Positions 1 to 6,766 are shown, counted from the first letter of the stretch. The stretch: 9,650 nucleotides of DNA from JADFUS01 sp964368765 (GCA_964368765.1 CAYJCU010000081.1:1-9650), one strand, 5' to 3'. Made by a program: numbers and translations. Notes: generated from the letters alone by a model not told the origin.

Positions 1-30
1 TTATTGTAGGATAGGTAGTTACTAGGTTTT

Positions 31-228
31 TTGATTTTTTTACCGGACAACAATACTTTACAATCAATGTTTCATTACCTAGATAATCCCAAAATACCAA
101 ATACGACTAACAGTTTAGAGGGCTATTTTTCGTATCTAAAATCGGATATTTCTTTTCATCGTGGATTATCAAAAGAGCACTTTAAAAACTTTTTGAGGTG
201 GTATGTGTATTTCAGGGGCAAACGATAG
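31..228 (+). pseudogene. C-terminal remnant of an IS transposase
   Basis: The reading frame encodes about 65 residues ending in a TAA... TAG-type stop at the end of FRGKR. The stretch NTTNSLEGYFSYLK followed by HRGLSKEH and a NFLRWY-like tail is the typical C-terminal end of a DDE transposase, most like the variant IS256-type proteins common in Bacteroidota; the family assignment is from memory. The conserved part really begins around FHYLDNPKIP. No intact protein can continue to the left: all three forward frames meet a stop within the first 25 bases, including TAG at 7-9 and 16-18 in this frame, and the apparent TTG start is not meaningful. The rest of the catalytic domain is therefore missing or frameshifted. 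I read it as a decayed, inactive element. The element's terminal repeat was not identified. Confidence 0.75.
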
Positions 229-261
229 TTTGGGTTTTATTAGACATAAAGATTACCAGTA

Positions 262-368
262 GTAAAGGAAAAGGAGAACCTCTCGGAACTCCTTTTCTAC
301 TGTATAATCATAAAGCCTATTTCTGACAAGTTGCTCCCCAGCAGAGCTTGTTTCCTCTTCGGTTTTAC
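262..368 (-). ncRNA. candidate small RNA with own promoter and terminator
   Basis: No protein fits here. Read on the minus strand, a -7 box TATCTTTG (373-380) would start transcription near 366-368. The RNA would run about 100-105 nt. It has an internal hairpin near 315-342: ACAAG pairs with CUUGU, then UGCU with AGCA around a GGGG loop. It ends in a terminator hairpin at 268-297. The -33 element is weak (TTGG or GTTG about 21-22 nt upstream of the box), so promoter support is partial. The GNRA loop of the terminator forms only when the minus strand is transcribed, which supports this direction. The family is not recognised; it could be a known Bacteroidales small RNA, a regulator, or an antisense transcript running toward the transposase remnant. 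This is inference from structure only. Confidence 0.45.
268..297 (-). terminator. hairpin terminator with GAGA tetraloop
   Basis: Perfect 9-bp arms, GAAAAGGAG at 268-276 and CTCCTTTTC at 289-297, flank a 12-nt centre. On the minus strand the RNA reads AAAAGGAG-UU-CC-GAGA-GG-UU-CUCCUUUU. That gives a GAGA (GNRA) loop closed by two C-G pairs and two U-U mismatches, then a U-rich 3' arm continuing CCUUU. On the plus strand the loop would be UCUC. The element may also stop transcription coming rightward from the transposase remnant. Confidence 0.65.
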
Positions 369-372
369 ACTG

Positions 373-406
373 CAAAGATAAGTGATAAATCTTAAATTCT
401 ACCAAC
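373..406 (-). promoter_or_regulatory. Bacteroidota-type promoter for candidate small RNA
   Basis: The minus strand reads TATCTTTG at 380-373, an exact TAnnTTTG -7 box, in the GCAAAGATA context often seen in Bacteroidales intergenic regions. The upstream element is imperfect: GTTG/TTGG at about 402-406 lies 21-22 nt away instead of 19-20. No gene starts downstream on this strand, so the box is best explained by a non-coding transcript or by remnant mobile-element DNA. Confidence 0.45.
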
Positions 407-426
407 CATTTTTGGCATCATTACTT

Positions 427-467
427 AAAAAAAGGTATTCGATTTTTAAAATCGAATACCTTTTTTT
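427..467 (-). terminator. 41-bp palindromic terminator after lpxA-like gene
   Basis: Two perfect 20-base arms (427-446 and 448-467) meet at a single central base. Each arm is seven A/T followed by GGTATTCGATTTT or its complement. Minus-strand RNA would form a strong hairpin (central bases forming the loop) followed by a U7 run. The stop codon of the LpxA-like gene (TAA, 468-466) overlaps the outer A-tract. The symmetry makes it bidirectional, insulating the leftward operon from the region to its left. Confidence 0.9.
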
Positions 468-1233
468 ATGGAATTATTCCTCGTGAAGAGCTTTTAACAA
501 AATCAATAATATTGGTTGTGTGCTCGGATTGCTCTATATTATTCTCAATATATTGACAAGCCTCACTTACATTCATATTTGATGAATATAGAATATTATA
601 GGTCTCCTCAATAATATTTATTACCTCATTATCAAAACCCCTACGTCTCAATTTTGATGTGTCGATACCCTGAAAAGAGACAGGCGTGTTAGCAGCTGTG
701 ACGTATGGTGGGACATCCTTAGTTACAATAACACCGTCGGCTATTGTAGTGTGAGAGCCAATGATGCAAAACTGATGGATACCACTATGACCTCCCAATC
801 TTGCCCAATCATCTATTACCACCTCGCCTGCTACCGATACTTTATTATCAAGCACCACATTATTACCTATCTTTGCATCGTGACCCACATGCGACGATGT
901 TTTTAATAGGCAGTTATTACCAACTATTGTTGTTCCCTTGCTTGCGGTGCCTCTATTCACTGTTGCATACTCGCGGATAACTGTATTATCACCTATAACA
1001 GCGGTTGAGTGCTCATTATTGAATTTTAAATCTTGAGGGATACCTGAAACAACAGCACCTCCATGTATAGTGCAGTTTTTCCCTATACGGGCACCATTCA
1101 TAATAGATGCTCGGGATAATATTTTTGTTCCATCTCCAATTACTACATCCTCTTCAATATATGCAAATGGCTCTATCTCTACATTCTCGCCTATTTTTGC
1201 ATTAGGATGAATATCTGCTAAATTACTTATCAT
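466..1233 (-). CDS. lpxA: LpxA-like UDP-GlcNAc 3-O-acyltransferase
   Basis: The protein is 255 aa (E. coli LpxA is 262). It is built of left-handed beta-helix hexapeptide repeats (about 1-185) and a helical C-terminal region with the RRRGF motif (196-200). LpxA moves a 3-hydroxyacyl chain from acyl-ACP to UDP-GlcNAc in the cytosol, the first step of lipid A synthesis. Visible family marks are IPQDLKF (K70, matching E. coli K76), the catalytic-type His in SSHVGHDA (H118, matching H125; H115 matches H122), HQF at 153-155, and DVPPY. Several usually conserved positions differ: the His of LAGH is Glu (VAGE, E137), the ruler glycine near E. coli G173 is Asp (D166), and UDP-contacting N198 is D191. 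It may be a second LpxA-like enzyme with altered acyl or sugar use. It is last in its operon, 25 bp after the lipid kinase. The family call is firm; the exact substrate is not. Confidence 0.85.
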   Translation of the reverse strand: MISNLADIHPNAKIGENVEIEPFAYIEEDVVIGDGTKILSRASIMNGARIGKNCTIHGGAVVSGIPQDLKFNNEHSTAVIGDNTVIREYATVNRGTASKGTTIVGNNCLLKTSSHVGHDAKIGNNVVLDNKVSVAGEVVIDDWARLGGHSGIHQFCIIGSHTTIADGVIVTKDVPPYVTAANTPVSFQGIDTSKLRRRGFDNEVINIIEETYNILYSSNMNVSEACQYIENNIEQSEHTTNIIDFVKSSSRGIIP

Positions 1234-1258
1234 GTTATTGTTTGGGTTATTTTTTATG

Positions 1259-2194
1259 TTACTTCATTATATCGTTAAAATCTCGGGCGTTACTATCTTT
1301 ATACACCTTATTATAGTTTGGTGCTATTACCTTTATGCCCCCTTTTATGCACTTTATTTCAATAGGAAGCGAAGGACCTTTCTCCCCATCTATATCTATA
1401 TGAATATCCTCTTTACAACTTATAGAGAGATTGTCTGCTTTGAAATATACTATGCCTTTAGGGTATTTGGCCTCTTTGCCAGATAGAAAGTGAAAGGCTG
1501 TATCTATTATCTCAACAAGATTACGCCCCTTAACAATAAGCACATCAAGCATGCCATCGCTCAAATCAGAGTTATATGCTAAGCGTACATTTCCTGCTGT
1601 TTTTCCGTTAAATACAAAAAACATAAGAGCCTTACCTCGATACTGAATCTCTTTGCTATCAATAGAAATAGATATTTTCTTGAAGTTAGGCAGGTCTTGT
1701 ATCGAACTCATATAGTATGCCATCTTACCAAATGTATTTTTTAGTGCAGTTGGTGTTTTTTGTGAAATATCGGTGAAAAGACCAGCACTGAGCACATTGA
1801 TAAAGTATCTATTATTTACCAATCCTAAATCAATATCTATAATATTTCCCTCTAATATCATATCACAGGTGAGCGGAATACTTGCGGGATAACCCATCTC
1901 ATGTGCAAAATCATTTGCTGTGCCTGCAGGTAGGGTGGCGATAGGTGCATAGAAACCTACATTCATCATACAATTGACAACCATATTCACTGTGCCATCA
2001 CCACCTGCAATTAGTATGTGGTGTGGTTTGACAGTTGTGTTGTGTAGTATCTCATCCACCATTTCGGGCGAAGTAACCCTATAAGGAATTATAGAATAAT
2101 CCTTACTTTGATACTTATTTATTATAGTATCAAGGTATTGTAATATGCGATTATCTCCAGAGTATGGAGAGTAGAAGAATAGTACATATTGCAT
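1259..2194 (-). CDS. YegS/DagK-family lipid kinase
   Basis: This 311-aa protein is a full-length diacylglycerol/sphingolipid kinase family enzyme. The N-terminal nucleotide-binding domain carries the signature GGDGTVN (64-70) and LPAGTANDFA (88-97). The C-terminal beta-sandwich domain includes the SDGMLDVLIV segment and a DIDGE-type motif. Such enzymes phosphorylate diacylglycerol or related lipids with ATP at the cytosolic face of the inner membrane; the lipid substrate here is unknown. It has no signal peptide or membrane span. The ATG at 2194 begins the protein right before the conserved first beta strand (VLFFYSPYSG). A consensus promoter lies about 60-90 nt upstream, and the gene is followed after 25 bp by the LpxA-like gene, so both are probably co-transcribed. 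The neighbourhood (LpxH, LpxA) suggests envelope lipid turnover, which is inference. Confidence 0.88.
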   Translation of the reverse strand: MQYVLFFYSPYSGDNRILQYLDTIINKYQSKDYSIIPYRVTSPEMVDEILHNTTVKPHHILIAGGDGTVNMVVNCMMNVGFYAPIATLPAGTANDFAHEMGYPASIPLTCDMILEGNIIDIDLGLVNNRYFINVLSAGLFTDISQKTPTALKNTFGKMAYYMSSIQDLPNFKKISISIDSKEIQYRGKALMFFVFNGKTAGNVRLAYNSDLSDGMLDVLIVKGRNLVEIIDTAFHFLSGKEAKYPKGIVYFKADNLSISCKEDIHIDIDGEKGPSLPIEIKCIKGGIKVIAPNYNKVYKDSNARDFNDIMK

Positions 2195-2254
2195 AATTGT
2201 GCTAATTTTTACTCCCTAAATTGAGGATTGGGTTTATGTTATTATTGATGATTG

Positions 2255-2285
2255 CAAATATAATACTTTAAATACTTATATCAAA
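2255..2285 (-). promoter_or_regulatory. consensus promoter for lipid kinase-lpxA pair
   Basis: On the minus strand TTTG (2285-2282) is followed by 19 nt and then TATATTTG (2262-2255). Both elements and the spacing match the Bacteroidota primary sigma consensus exactly. Transcription would start near 2248-2250, giving a leader of about 55 nt. It sits just after the lpxH stop, so the kinase-lpxA pair can be transcribed without the upstream pair. No terminator is seen between lpxH and this promoter, so read-through is also possible. Confidence 0.75.
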
Positions 2286-2301
2286 AGAAAAAGGATATTT
2301 T

Positions 2302-3063
2302 TTAGAATTCAATTAGCGTTATGGTGCCATTGCAATACTCTCCATAATATATTTTATCATCACTCCAATCACTTAATATCATTAGCTGAGAGCCGTTATT
2401 TTTTAGTTCATAAAGTGTTGGCGTATGAAAATGGCCAAATATATATTTCGTAACACCATTACTACTGTATTCAGAGTGGTTACTGTATATGTATTTGGTA
2501 ATATAGGCATCCTCTTCGTAGAAAATTGGTTTATTCTTTTTTACTTTCTTACTCTTACCGCTCCATGCCCATCCCAATTTAACCAGTAGGTTAGGATGAA
2601 TAAGTGTTGATGCAGAGTTAAATATTAACCTGTTGGTGAAAAATATCCACAATAAACGGGTGGTAAGTGTGCGCTTAAAACATATATCATGCCCATGGCC
2701 TACAAAAATATTTTCGCCATTTATATTAATGATTTCACTTTTGTGGTGTATGATTAAGCCTATCTCTTTTTCAAGATAGTTACGTAGCCACATATCGTGA
2801 TTACCTTTGAAAAAATGGATGATATATCCTTGTGAGGTAAGCTCTTTTAAACGACTTAATATCCGTGAGTAAGAGGCAGGTACCACGCGTTTATACTCAA
2901 ACCAAAAATCGAATATATCCCCAAGTAGATATATAACAACACTGTTACTACCCTCAGTAGTAACAGTGTCGAACCACTTTATTAGACGCTCTTCAACCTC
3001 TATGTTTTTCTCCTTTGAAATGTGGCCCCCTAAGTGCACATCTGAAATAAACAGATGTCTCAT
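2302..3063 (-). CDS. lpxH: LpxH-like UDP-2,3-diacylglucosamine hydrolase
   Basis: This 253-aa calcineurin-type metallophosphoesterase has the LpxH motif set: SDVHLGG (7-13; D8, H10), GDIFDFWFEY (48-57), GNHDMW (87-92), VGHGHD (121-126) and GHFHTP (210-215). These supply the two-metal site. LpxH removes UMP from UDP-2,3-diacylglucosamine to give lipid X, the fourth step of lipid A synthesis, at the inner membrane's cytosolic face. The GDxFDFWFEY form is characteristic of LpxH rather than of general phosphoesterases. The helical insert around 128-180, with hydrophobic and Lys-rich stretches, matches the lipid-binding cap of the family. The start codon overlaps the stop of the upstream lipoprotein gene by one base (TAATG), indicating translational coupling. 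A paralogue with a different nucleotide-lipid substrate cannot be excluded. Confidence 0.88.
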   Translation of the reverse strand: MRHLFISDVHLGGHISKEKNIEVEERLIKWFDTVTTEGSNSVVIYLLGDIFDFWFEYKRVVPASYSRILSRLKELTSQGYIIHFFKGNHDMWLRNYLEKEIGLIIHHKSEIININGENIFVGHGHDICFKRTLTTRLLWIFFTNRLIFNSASTLIHPNLLVKLGWAWSGKSKKVKKNKPIFYEEDAYITKYIYSNHSEYSSNGVTKYIFGHFHTPTLYELKNNGSQLMILSDWSDDKIYYGEYCNGTITLIEF

Positions 3064-4214
3064 TACTCTAGAACCTCTTTTATTTTACTCTCTAGCTGAT
3101 TACCCCATAAATTTTTATACTCTGGTACACCATCTAGATTGATTAAGAAGTTAGAAGGTAACACCTTAACTTGATATGTCAGCGCAGGCACAGAACGAGT
3201 AGGCCCAGCACCATCTCTAACATTTATCCACGGTAGATTAGTCTCAATAACCCTCTCAAGCCATAAAGTTTTATCTAAATCTAAAGATACTTGGAATATT
3301 TCAAAATCCTGATTCTTATATTTACTATACAGCTCTTTAAGCTCTCTATTAATCATTGCGCTTGATGGATCAGATGCACTCCAGAATACTAGTAGGACTG
3401 TTTTCTTTCCAACTAAGTCTGCCAACGATTGCTTATTGCCATATATGTCTGGAAGATTAACCTCTGGTATAGACTTGCTAGTTTTAACTAAATTAGCCAA
3501 TCTATAAGTGCGCTGATTGTAGTCGTCAATACTATTTACCAACTGTTTTACGTGTGGCGAAGTAGGGTAGACTGTTTTTAGTGAGTCGGCTACCTTATTA
3601 AAGAATAGATAGTCATGCTCACCGCCAAAAATATGCTGCCCATTAGGGTATGTTTGGTACAATACCATAACACTAGCAAGTGATTTGCTATTACGCACTA
3701 AGAACTCAACACAATGACGTCTTAGGTGTACGAAACGTTGATTAAGTAGAATATTTATCTCCTCCCTCTCACTCTCTATTGTTGTTGCCTTGTATCTAAG
3801 TATAAGGTCGTCAATAGTTTGGTTTGTCTCCATTAGTGCTTGATTTATTTCGCATACAAGTGTGGAGCCAGGAGAGCCAGTAACGGTATAGTTGTCTGAC
3901 ATATTAAGTATAGACTCTACATCAATTTTTTCATTTGGGGATATAAGTAGAGTTACAAAATCTTGCCCTACTCTTAACCTTATAAATATAGGATTCTCAT
4001 CTATAAACTTATATTTATAGTTAAACTTACCCTTGTTATTTATTTTGATAGAGTCTAGTAGAATTGTTTTGCCAGGAGCTAACTCCTCAATCATAACCGT
4101 CTCATTTTTTAGGCTGTAAAAAGTGCCATCTATAGTTGAGTAATTACCCTTACTACAGCCAATAAACAGTATTAAAAGTAGTACTGTTGATGTTAATAAC
4201 AAATTTTTTCTCAT
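3063..4214 (-). CDS. lipoprotein with Cys-less thioredoxin/TlpA-like domain
   Basis: The 383-aa protein begins with a lipoprotein signal peptide (charged MRKN, hydrophobic 5-18, lipobox FIGC with C20). Residues about 25-115 resemble the beta-rich DUF4369 domain common at the front of Bacteroidales TlpA-like proteins. About 120-245 is helical. About 250-383 is a thioredoxin-fold AhpC/TSA-TlpA domain: the LPDIYGN start, VLLVFWSAS strand, FEIFQVSLD, and cis-Pro segment VLPSNFLI (351-358). The usual WCxxC redox site is replaced by WSASDPSS (278-285), and the domain contains no cysteine, so thiol-disulfide chemistry by this site is not possible. No acidic export signal follows C20 (SKGN), so it is probably anchored facing the periplasm. 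It is the first gene of the leftward unit and is coupled to lpxH. A structural or chaperone-like role is possible; function is unknown. Confidence 0.8.
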   Translation of the reverse strand: MRKNLLLTSTVLLLILFIGCSKGNYSTIDGTFYSLKNETVMIEELAPGKTILLDSIKINNKGKFNYKYKFIDENPIFIRLRVGQDFVTLLISPNEKIDVESILNMSDNYTVTGSPGSTLVCEINQALMETNQTIDDLILRYKATTIESEREEINILLNQRFVHLRRHCVEFLVRNSKSLASVMVLYQTYPNGQHIFGGEHDYLFFNKVADSLKTVYPTSPHVKQLVNSIDDYNQRTYRLANLVKTSKSIPEVNLPDIYGNKQSLADLVGKKTVLLVFWSASDPSSAMINRELKELYSKYKNQDFEIFQVSLDLDKTLWLERVIETNLPWINVRDGAGPTRSVPALTYQVKVLPSNFLINLDGVPEYKNLWGNQLESKIKEVLE

Positions 4215-4259
4215 TTATATCTTTTTTATTTTACTAACGCAAAAAATCATACGAAAGTA

Positions 4260-4267
4260 CAAAAGTA
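4260..4267 (-). promoter_or_regulatory. probable -7 box for lipoprotein-lpxH operon
   Basis: The minus strand reads TACTTTTG, an exact TAnnTTTG -7 box, immediately followed by the near-repeat TACTTTCG. Transcription would start around 4254, about 40 nt before the ATG at 4214. I find no good TTTG element 19-20 nt upstream, only an A/T run, so this is a moderate call. Confidence 0.5.
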
Positions 4268-4404
4268 ATTATTTTTTTTTAATTTAGACTATTTTTAACA
4301 ATAAATTTGCCCAAATTTTGTTTGTATCTAAGCGGCTAAATCTTATTAATTATGCTAAGATAGTAGAGTTGAAACAAGTTTTATAGCAGAAATATTATGA
4401 TTTG

Positions 4405-4436
4405 TTTGCTATAATAATAAAAAAGTGGTAACTTTG
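4405..4436 (+). promoter_or_regulatory. consensus promoter for synthase-like gene and DUF4270 gene
   Basis: TTTG (4405-4408) is followed after 20 nt by TAACTTTG (4429-4436), a full match to the Bacteroidota promoter consensus. Transcription is expected near 4441-4444, leaving a leader of about 65 nt that is A-rich just before the ATG. No Shine-Dalgarno sequence is seen, as usual in the phylum. Confidence 0.75.
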
Positions 4437-4508
4437 CCCCGCGTTCAGTGTATGATTTTCAGTGGATAGCGTATATTAAAGTATAAAATAATTAAATATA
4501 AGTAGTTA

Positions 4509-5315
4509 ATGGGTAAGCATAAGATCCTGTATGTGTGTAGTAAAATGAAACCTTATCTAGGTGATAATGAGGAGGCTGAATTGTGTCATAATCTGCCACA
4601 AGCTATGCAGGAGAGGGGATGTGAGGCGAGAGCTTTTATCCCTCGTTTCGGAGCTATAAATGAACGTAGAAGTCAATTGCATGAGGTAATTAGGCTTTCA
4701 GGAAAAAATATCTTAGTGGATAAAACTGAGTATCAATTGATTATAAAAGTGGCGTCACTTCCTGTATCTCGTATGCAGATATATTTCATTGATAATGAGG
4801 ATTTTTTCCATCGTAAGGGAGATATTAATGATTGTGAAGGGGTTAGCTTTAGCGATAATGACGAGAGGGCTATTTTCTTTGCGAAAGGTGTTATTGAGAC
4901 TTCAACAAAATTAAGATGGTCTCCAGATATTGTTCACTGCTTTGATTGGTTTACAGCGATACTGCCAGTTTTAGCTAAGAGACAGTTTAATGAGCTATCG
5001 TTATATGAAAACAGTAAAATAGTGCTATCTTTACACGATAACTTTTTTGAGGGAGAGTTAGATGTAAATATGGCTAAGAAGATTGTTGGAGATAATATTA
5101 CAGAGGAAGAGACTGCAATTTTATCATCACCAACATACGAAAATGTGATCAAGTTTGCGTTACAGTATGTAGATGGTGTTGTTTTCGAAGGTAAATTAAT
5201 CCCTGAAACACTTAAAGAGTTTATTCGTAACTCTGGGGTTGAGGTACTAGAGGTAGCAGACAAAGAAAATTATGTAAACGAGTATTCGGAATTTTATGAA
5301 AAAGTATTGGGTTAA
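4509..5315 (+). CDS. GT5 glycogen/starch synthase N-domain-like protein
   Basis: This 268-aa protein aligns along its length with the N-terminal Rossmann half of GT5 glycogen/starch synthases (about 480 aa), and the C-terminal half is absent. Family features are the start KILYVCSKMKPYL, FIPRFGAINERR (43-54), YFIDNEDFF (92-100), DNDERAIFFAKG (117-128), PDIVHCFDWFTAILP (139-153) and SLHDNFFEGEL. Bacteroides species carry short proteins of the same kind annotated as glycogen synthase. The catalytic marks are lost: the KTGG loop of E. coli GlgA (K15) corresponds to GDNE (18-21), and the His of HAHDW (H161) is Phe145. With no C-terminal domain to hold ADP-glucose, it is probably not a synthase; a regulatory or structural role is inferred. 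The gene ends 20 bp inside the next one, so the two are translationally linked. A misannotation risk exists if the product name is taken literally. Confidence 0.8.
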   Translation: MGKHKILYVCSKMKPYLGDNEEAELCHNLPQAMQERGCEARAFIPRFGAINERRSQLHEVIRLSGKNILVDKTEYQLIIKVASLPVSRMQIYFIDNEDFFHRKGDINDCEGVSFSDNDERAIFFAKGVIETSTKLRWSPDIVHCFDWFTAILPVLAKRQFNELSLYENSKIVLSLHDNFFEGELDVNMAKKIVGDNITEEETAILSSPTYENVIKFALQYVDGVVFEGKLIPETLKEFIRNSGVEVLEVADKENYVNEYSEFYEKVLG

Positions 5316-6744
5316 AAGTGTTAAGCTATCGCTTATTGCGTTAGCAGCTGTCGCTTCGATATATAGTTGTACTGAGACAGATGATAGAGTAGGTAATGAG
5401 GGATTAATCCCTGGTAGTGGTGCAGAACCGCTATACTTTTATAAGTCAGATGAAGGGTTTACTATTAAAACCATTGAGGTTGATTCTATCTCAACAAATA
5501 ACTTTTCGACGGGTTATGTTGGTACAATAGTATCACCAGAGCAGGGGCAAATTAATTTAGGTTATGCTGGCTGTCTTCTATCTGAGCAGTATATAGATCT
5601 ATATAGTGAAGAGGAACCCTTTGGTGTAAATCCAGTGATTGATTCGGCATATTTTTTATTAGCTAATACTACACAGTTTGGTGAATATGATAAAAATTTC
5701 ACTGTGTATCTTTATGAATTAAATAAACCATTGCCTGTATTGTCGCCAGATTCAGCCTACTACTCTAATTTTAATATAGAGGATTATATCAATGCGGATG
5801 AACCACTTGCAACTTTGGATGCTGTTGTTGGTGAGGCGGTGAAAATTGATTTACCAAAAGAGTATATAGATAAAATTATGTCATACAAAGAGTCTGAGTA
5901 CCAATCTTATGACTTCATGTATTCTGAGATAAAGGGATTATACGTTGCTTTCTCTAAAACTCTTAGTGGCTCTAACCTTATGAGTTTTGATTACTCTACA
6001 TCTGGAGTCTATTTCCACTACCATAATCAAAATGAGGAGCCTGATACAGCATTATATGCTGCAACTTTCAGAAGAGCTGATTACGATTATTATGGTAATA
6101 CATATAGAACTAATATCGGTTTTAATACAGTTACAAGAGATTTCTCTCTTAAAGAGCCACAGCTAGGTCTTAATTATGAGAATGGAGTTGTTTCAGAGAA
6201 AACTTATGTTACAGGAATGGCTGGTGTTATAACTGAGCTAGAGATACCTAAATCGTTAATAGAGACTCTTAGGGCTGATGTTGCAAGTAAAGGTGGTACT
6301 AAAATTGCTATTGCAAATGCACTTTTAACCATCCCTAATGGAGATACCTCTATTGTAGGAACTAATAGTTCATTAATAAGTTTAGGTGCATACAAAAGTT
6401 ATCAACCTATAAATAATGTGACATCGTATGTTTCAGGATACGCATACAGAGATGCTCCTTATGTATTAGATGATTTTAGCGCAATGGTAGGTACCATAAC
6501 TACATTTGGTGGATATTTAAATAAATCAAACCAACTATATCCAATGACTATAACAACTTATATTCAAGGTTTGGTTAATGGAGAGATTGATGATTACACA
6601 ATTGAGATAGCGCCTGGGGTAGATGCGATTACATCTACTGCACTTGAATCAAGAGGTTCTAAAGAACAGGTACTAAGATATAGCCAGTTAGAGAATAGTG
6701 ATGAAAATCCTATTAAAATTGATATAGTATATTCGGTATATTAA
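5296..6744 (+). CDS. DUF4270 family lipoprotein, probably surface-exposed
   Basis: The 482-aa protein has a lipoprotein signal peptide (MKKYWVKSVK, hydrophobic 11-22, cleavage before C25). The residues after the cysteine, TETDDR, are acidic and resemble the Bacteroidota lipoprotein export signal that directs lipoproteins to the outer face of the outer membrane. The rest is beta-rich with the DUF4270 pattern: an early FTIKTIEVDSI segment, a GYVGTIVSPEQG-type strand, DSAYFLL, and a late GGYLNKSNQLYP / TTYIQGLVNG region. No catalytic motif is seen. Function is unknown for the family as far as I know. The ATG at 5296 lies within the preceding gene (20-bp overlap, different frame). This start is favoured because it alone gives the full signal peptide. 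Expression is likely from the promoter at 4405. A hairpin follows the stop. Confidence 0.82.
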   Translation: MKKYWVKSVKLSLIALAAVASIYSCTETDDRVGNEGLIPGSGAEPLYFYKSDEGFTIKTIEVDSISTNNFSTGYVGTIVSPEQGQINLGYAGCLLSEQYIDLYSEEEPFGVNPVIDSAYFLLANTTQFGEYDKNFTVYLYELNKPLPVLSPDSAYYSNFNIEDYINADEPLATLDAVVGEAVKIDLPKEYIDKIMSYKESEYQSYDFMYSEIKGLYVAFSKTLSGSNLMSFDYSTSGVYFHYHNQNEEPDTALYAATFRRADYDYYGNTYRTNIGFNTVTRDFSLKEPQLGLNYENGVVSEKTYVTGMAGVITELEIPKSLIETLRADVASKGGTKIAIANALLTIPNGDTSIVGTNSSLISLGAYKSYQPINNVTSYVSGYAYRDAPYVLDDFSAMVGTITTFGGYLNKSNQLYPMTITTYIQGLVNGEIDDYTIEIAPGVDAITSTALESRGSKEQVLRYSQLENSDENPIKIDIVYSVY

Positions 6745-6766
6745 TTTAGATGTTATAAGAATTTAA

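Larger units (their letters stand above)
4215..4508. other. divergent intergenic promoter region
   Basis: This 294-bp AT-rich gap separates two divergently transcribed units. It contains a -7 box for the leftward lipoprotein-lpxH genes near its left end and a full promoter for the rightward synthase-like gene near its right end. The central part (about 4270-4400) shows long A/T runs but no reading frame of note, no clear inverted repeat and no recognisable RNA gene. Confidence 0.7.

Noticed and set aside
262..368. SRP RNA, tmRNA or tRNA
   Set aside because: The GGAAGGAAGCAG-type SRP apical motif is missing, and no tRNA-like cloverleaf or CCA end is visible.
1232..1486. 84-aa plus-strand reading frame opposite the lipid kinase
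   Set aside because: It is the complement of the well-supported kinase gene and has no recognisable motif.
4934..5263. 109-aa minus-strand frame inside the synthase-like gene
   Set aside because: Low-complexity Ser/Thr-rich shadow of a conserved plus-strand protein, with no promoter.
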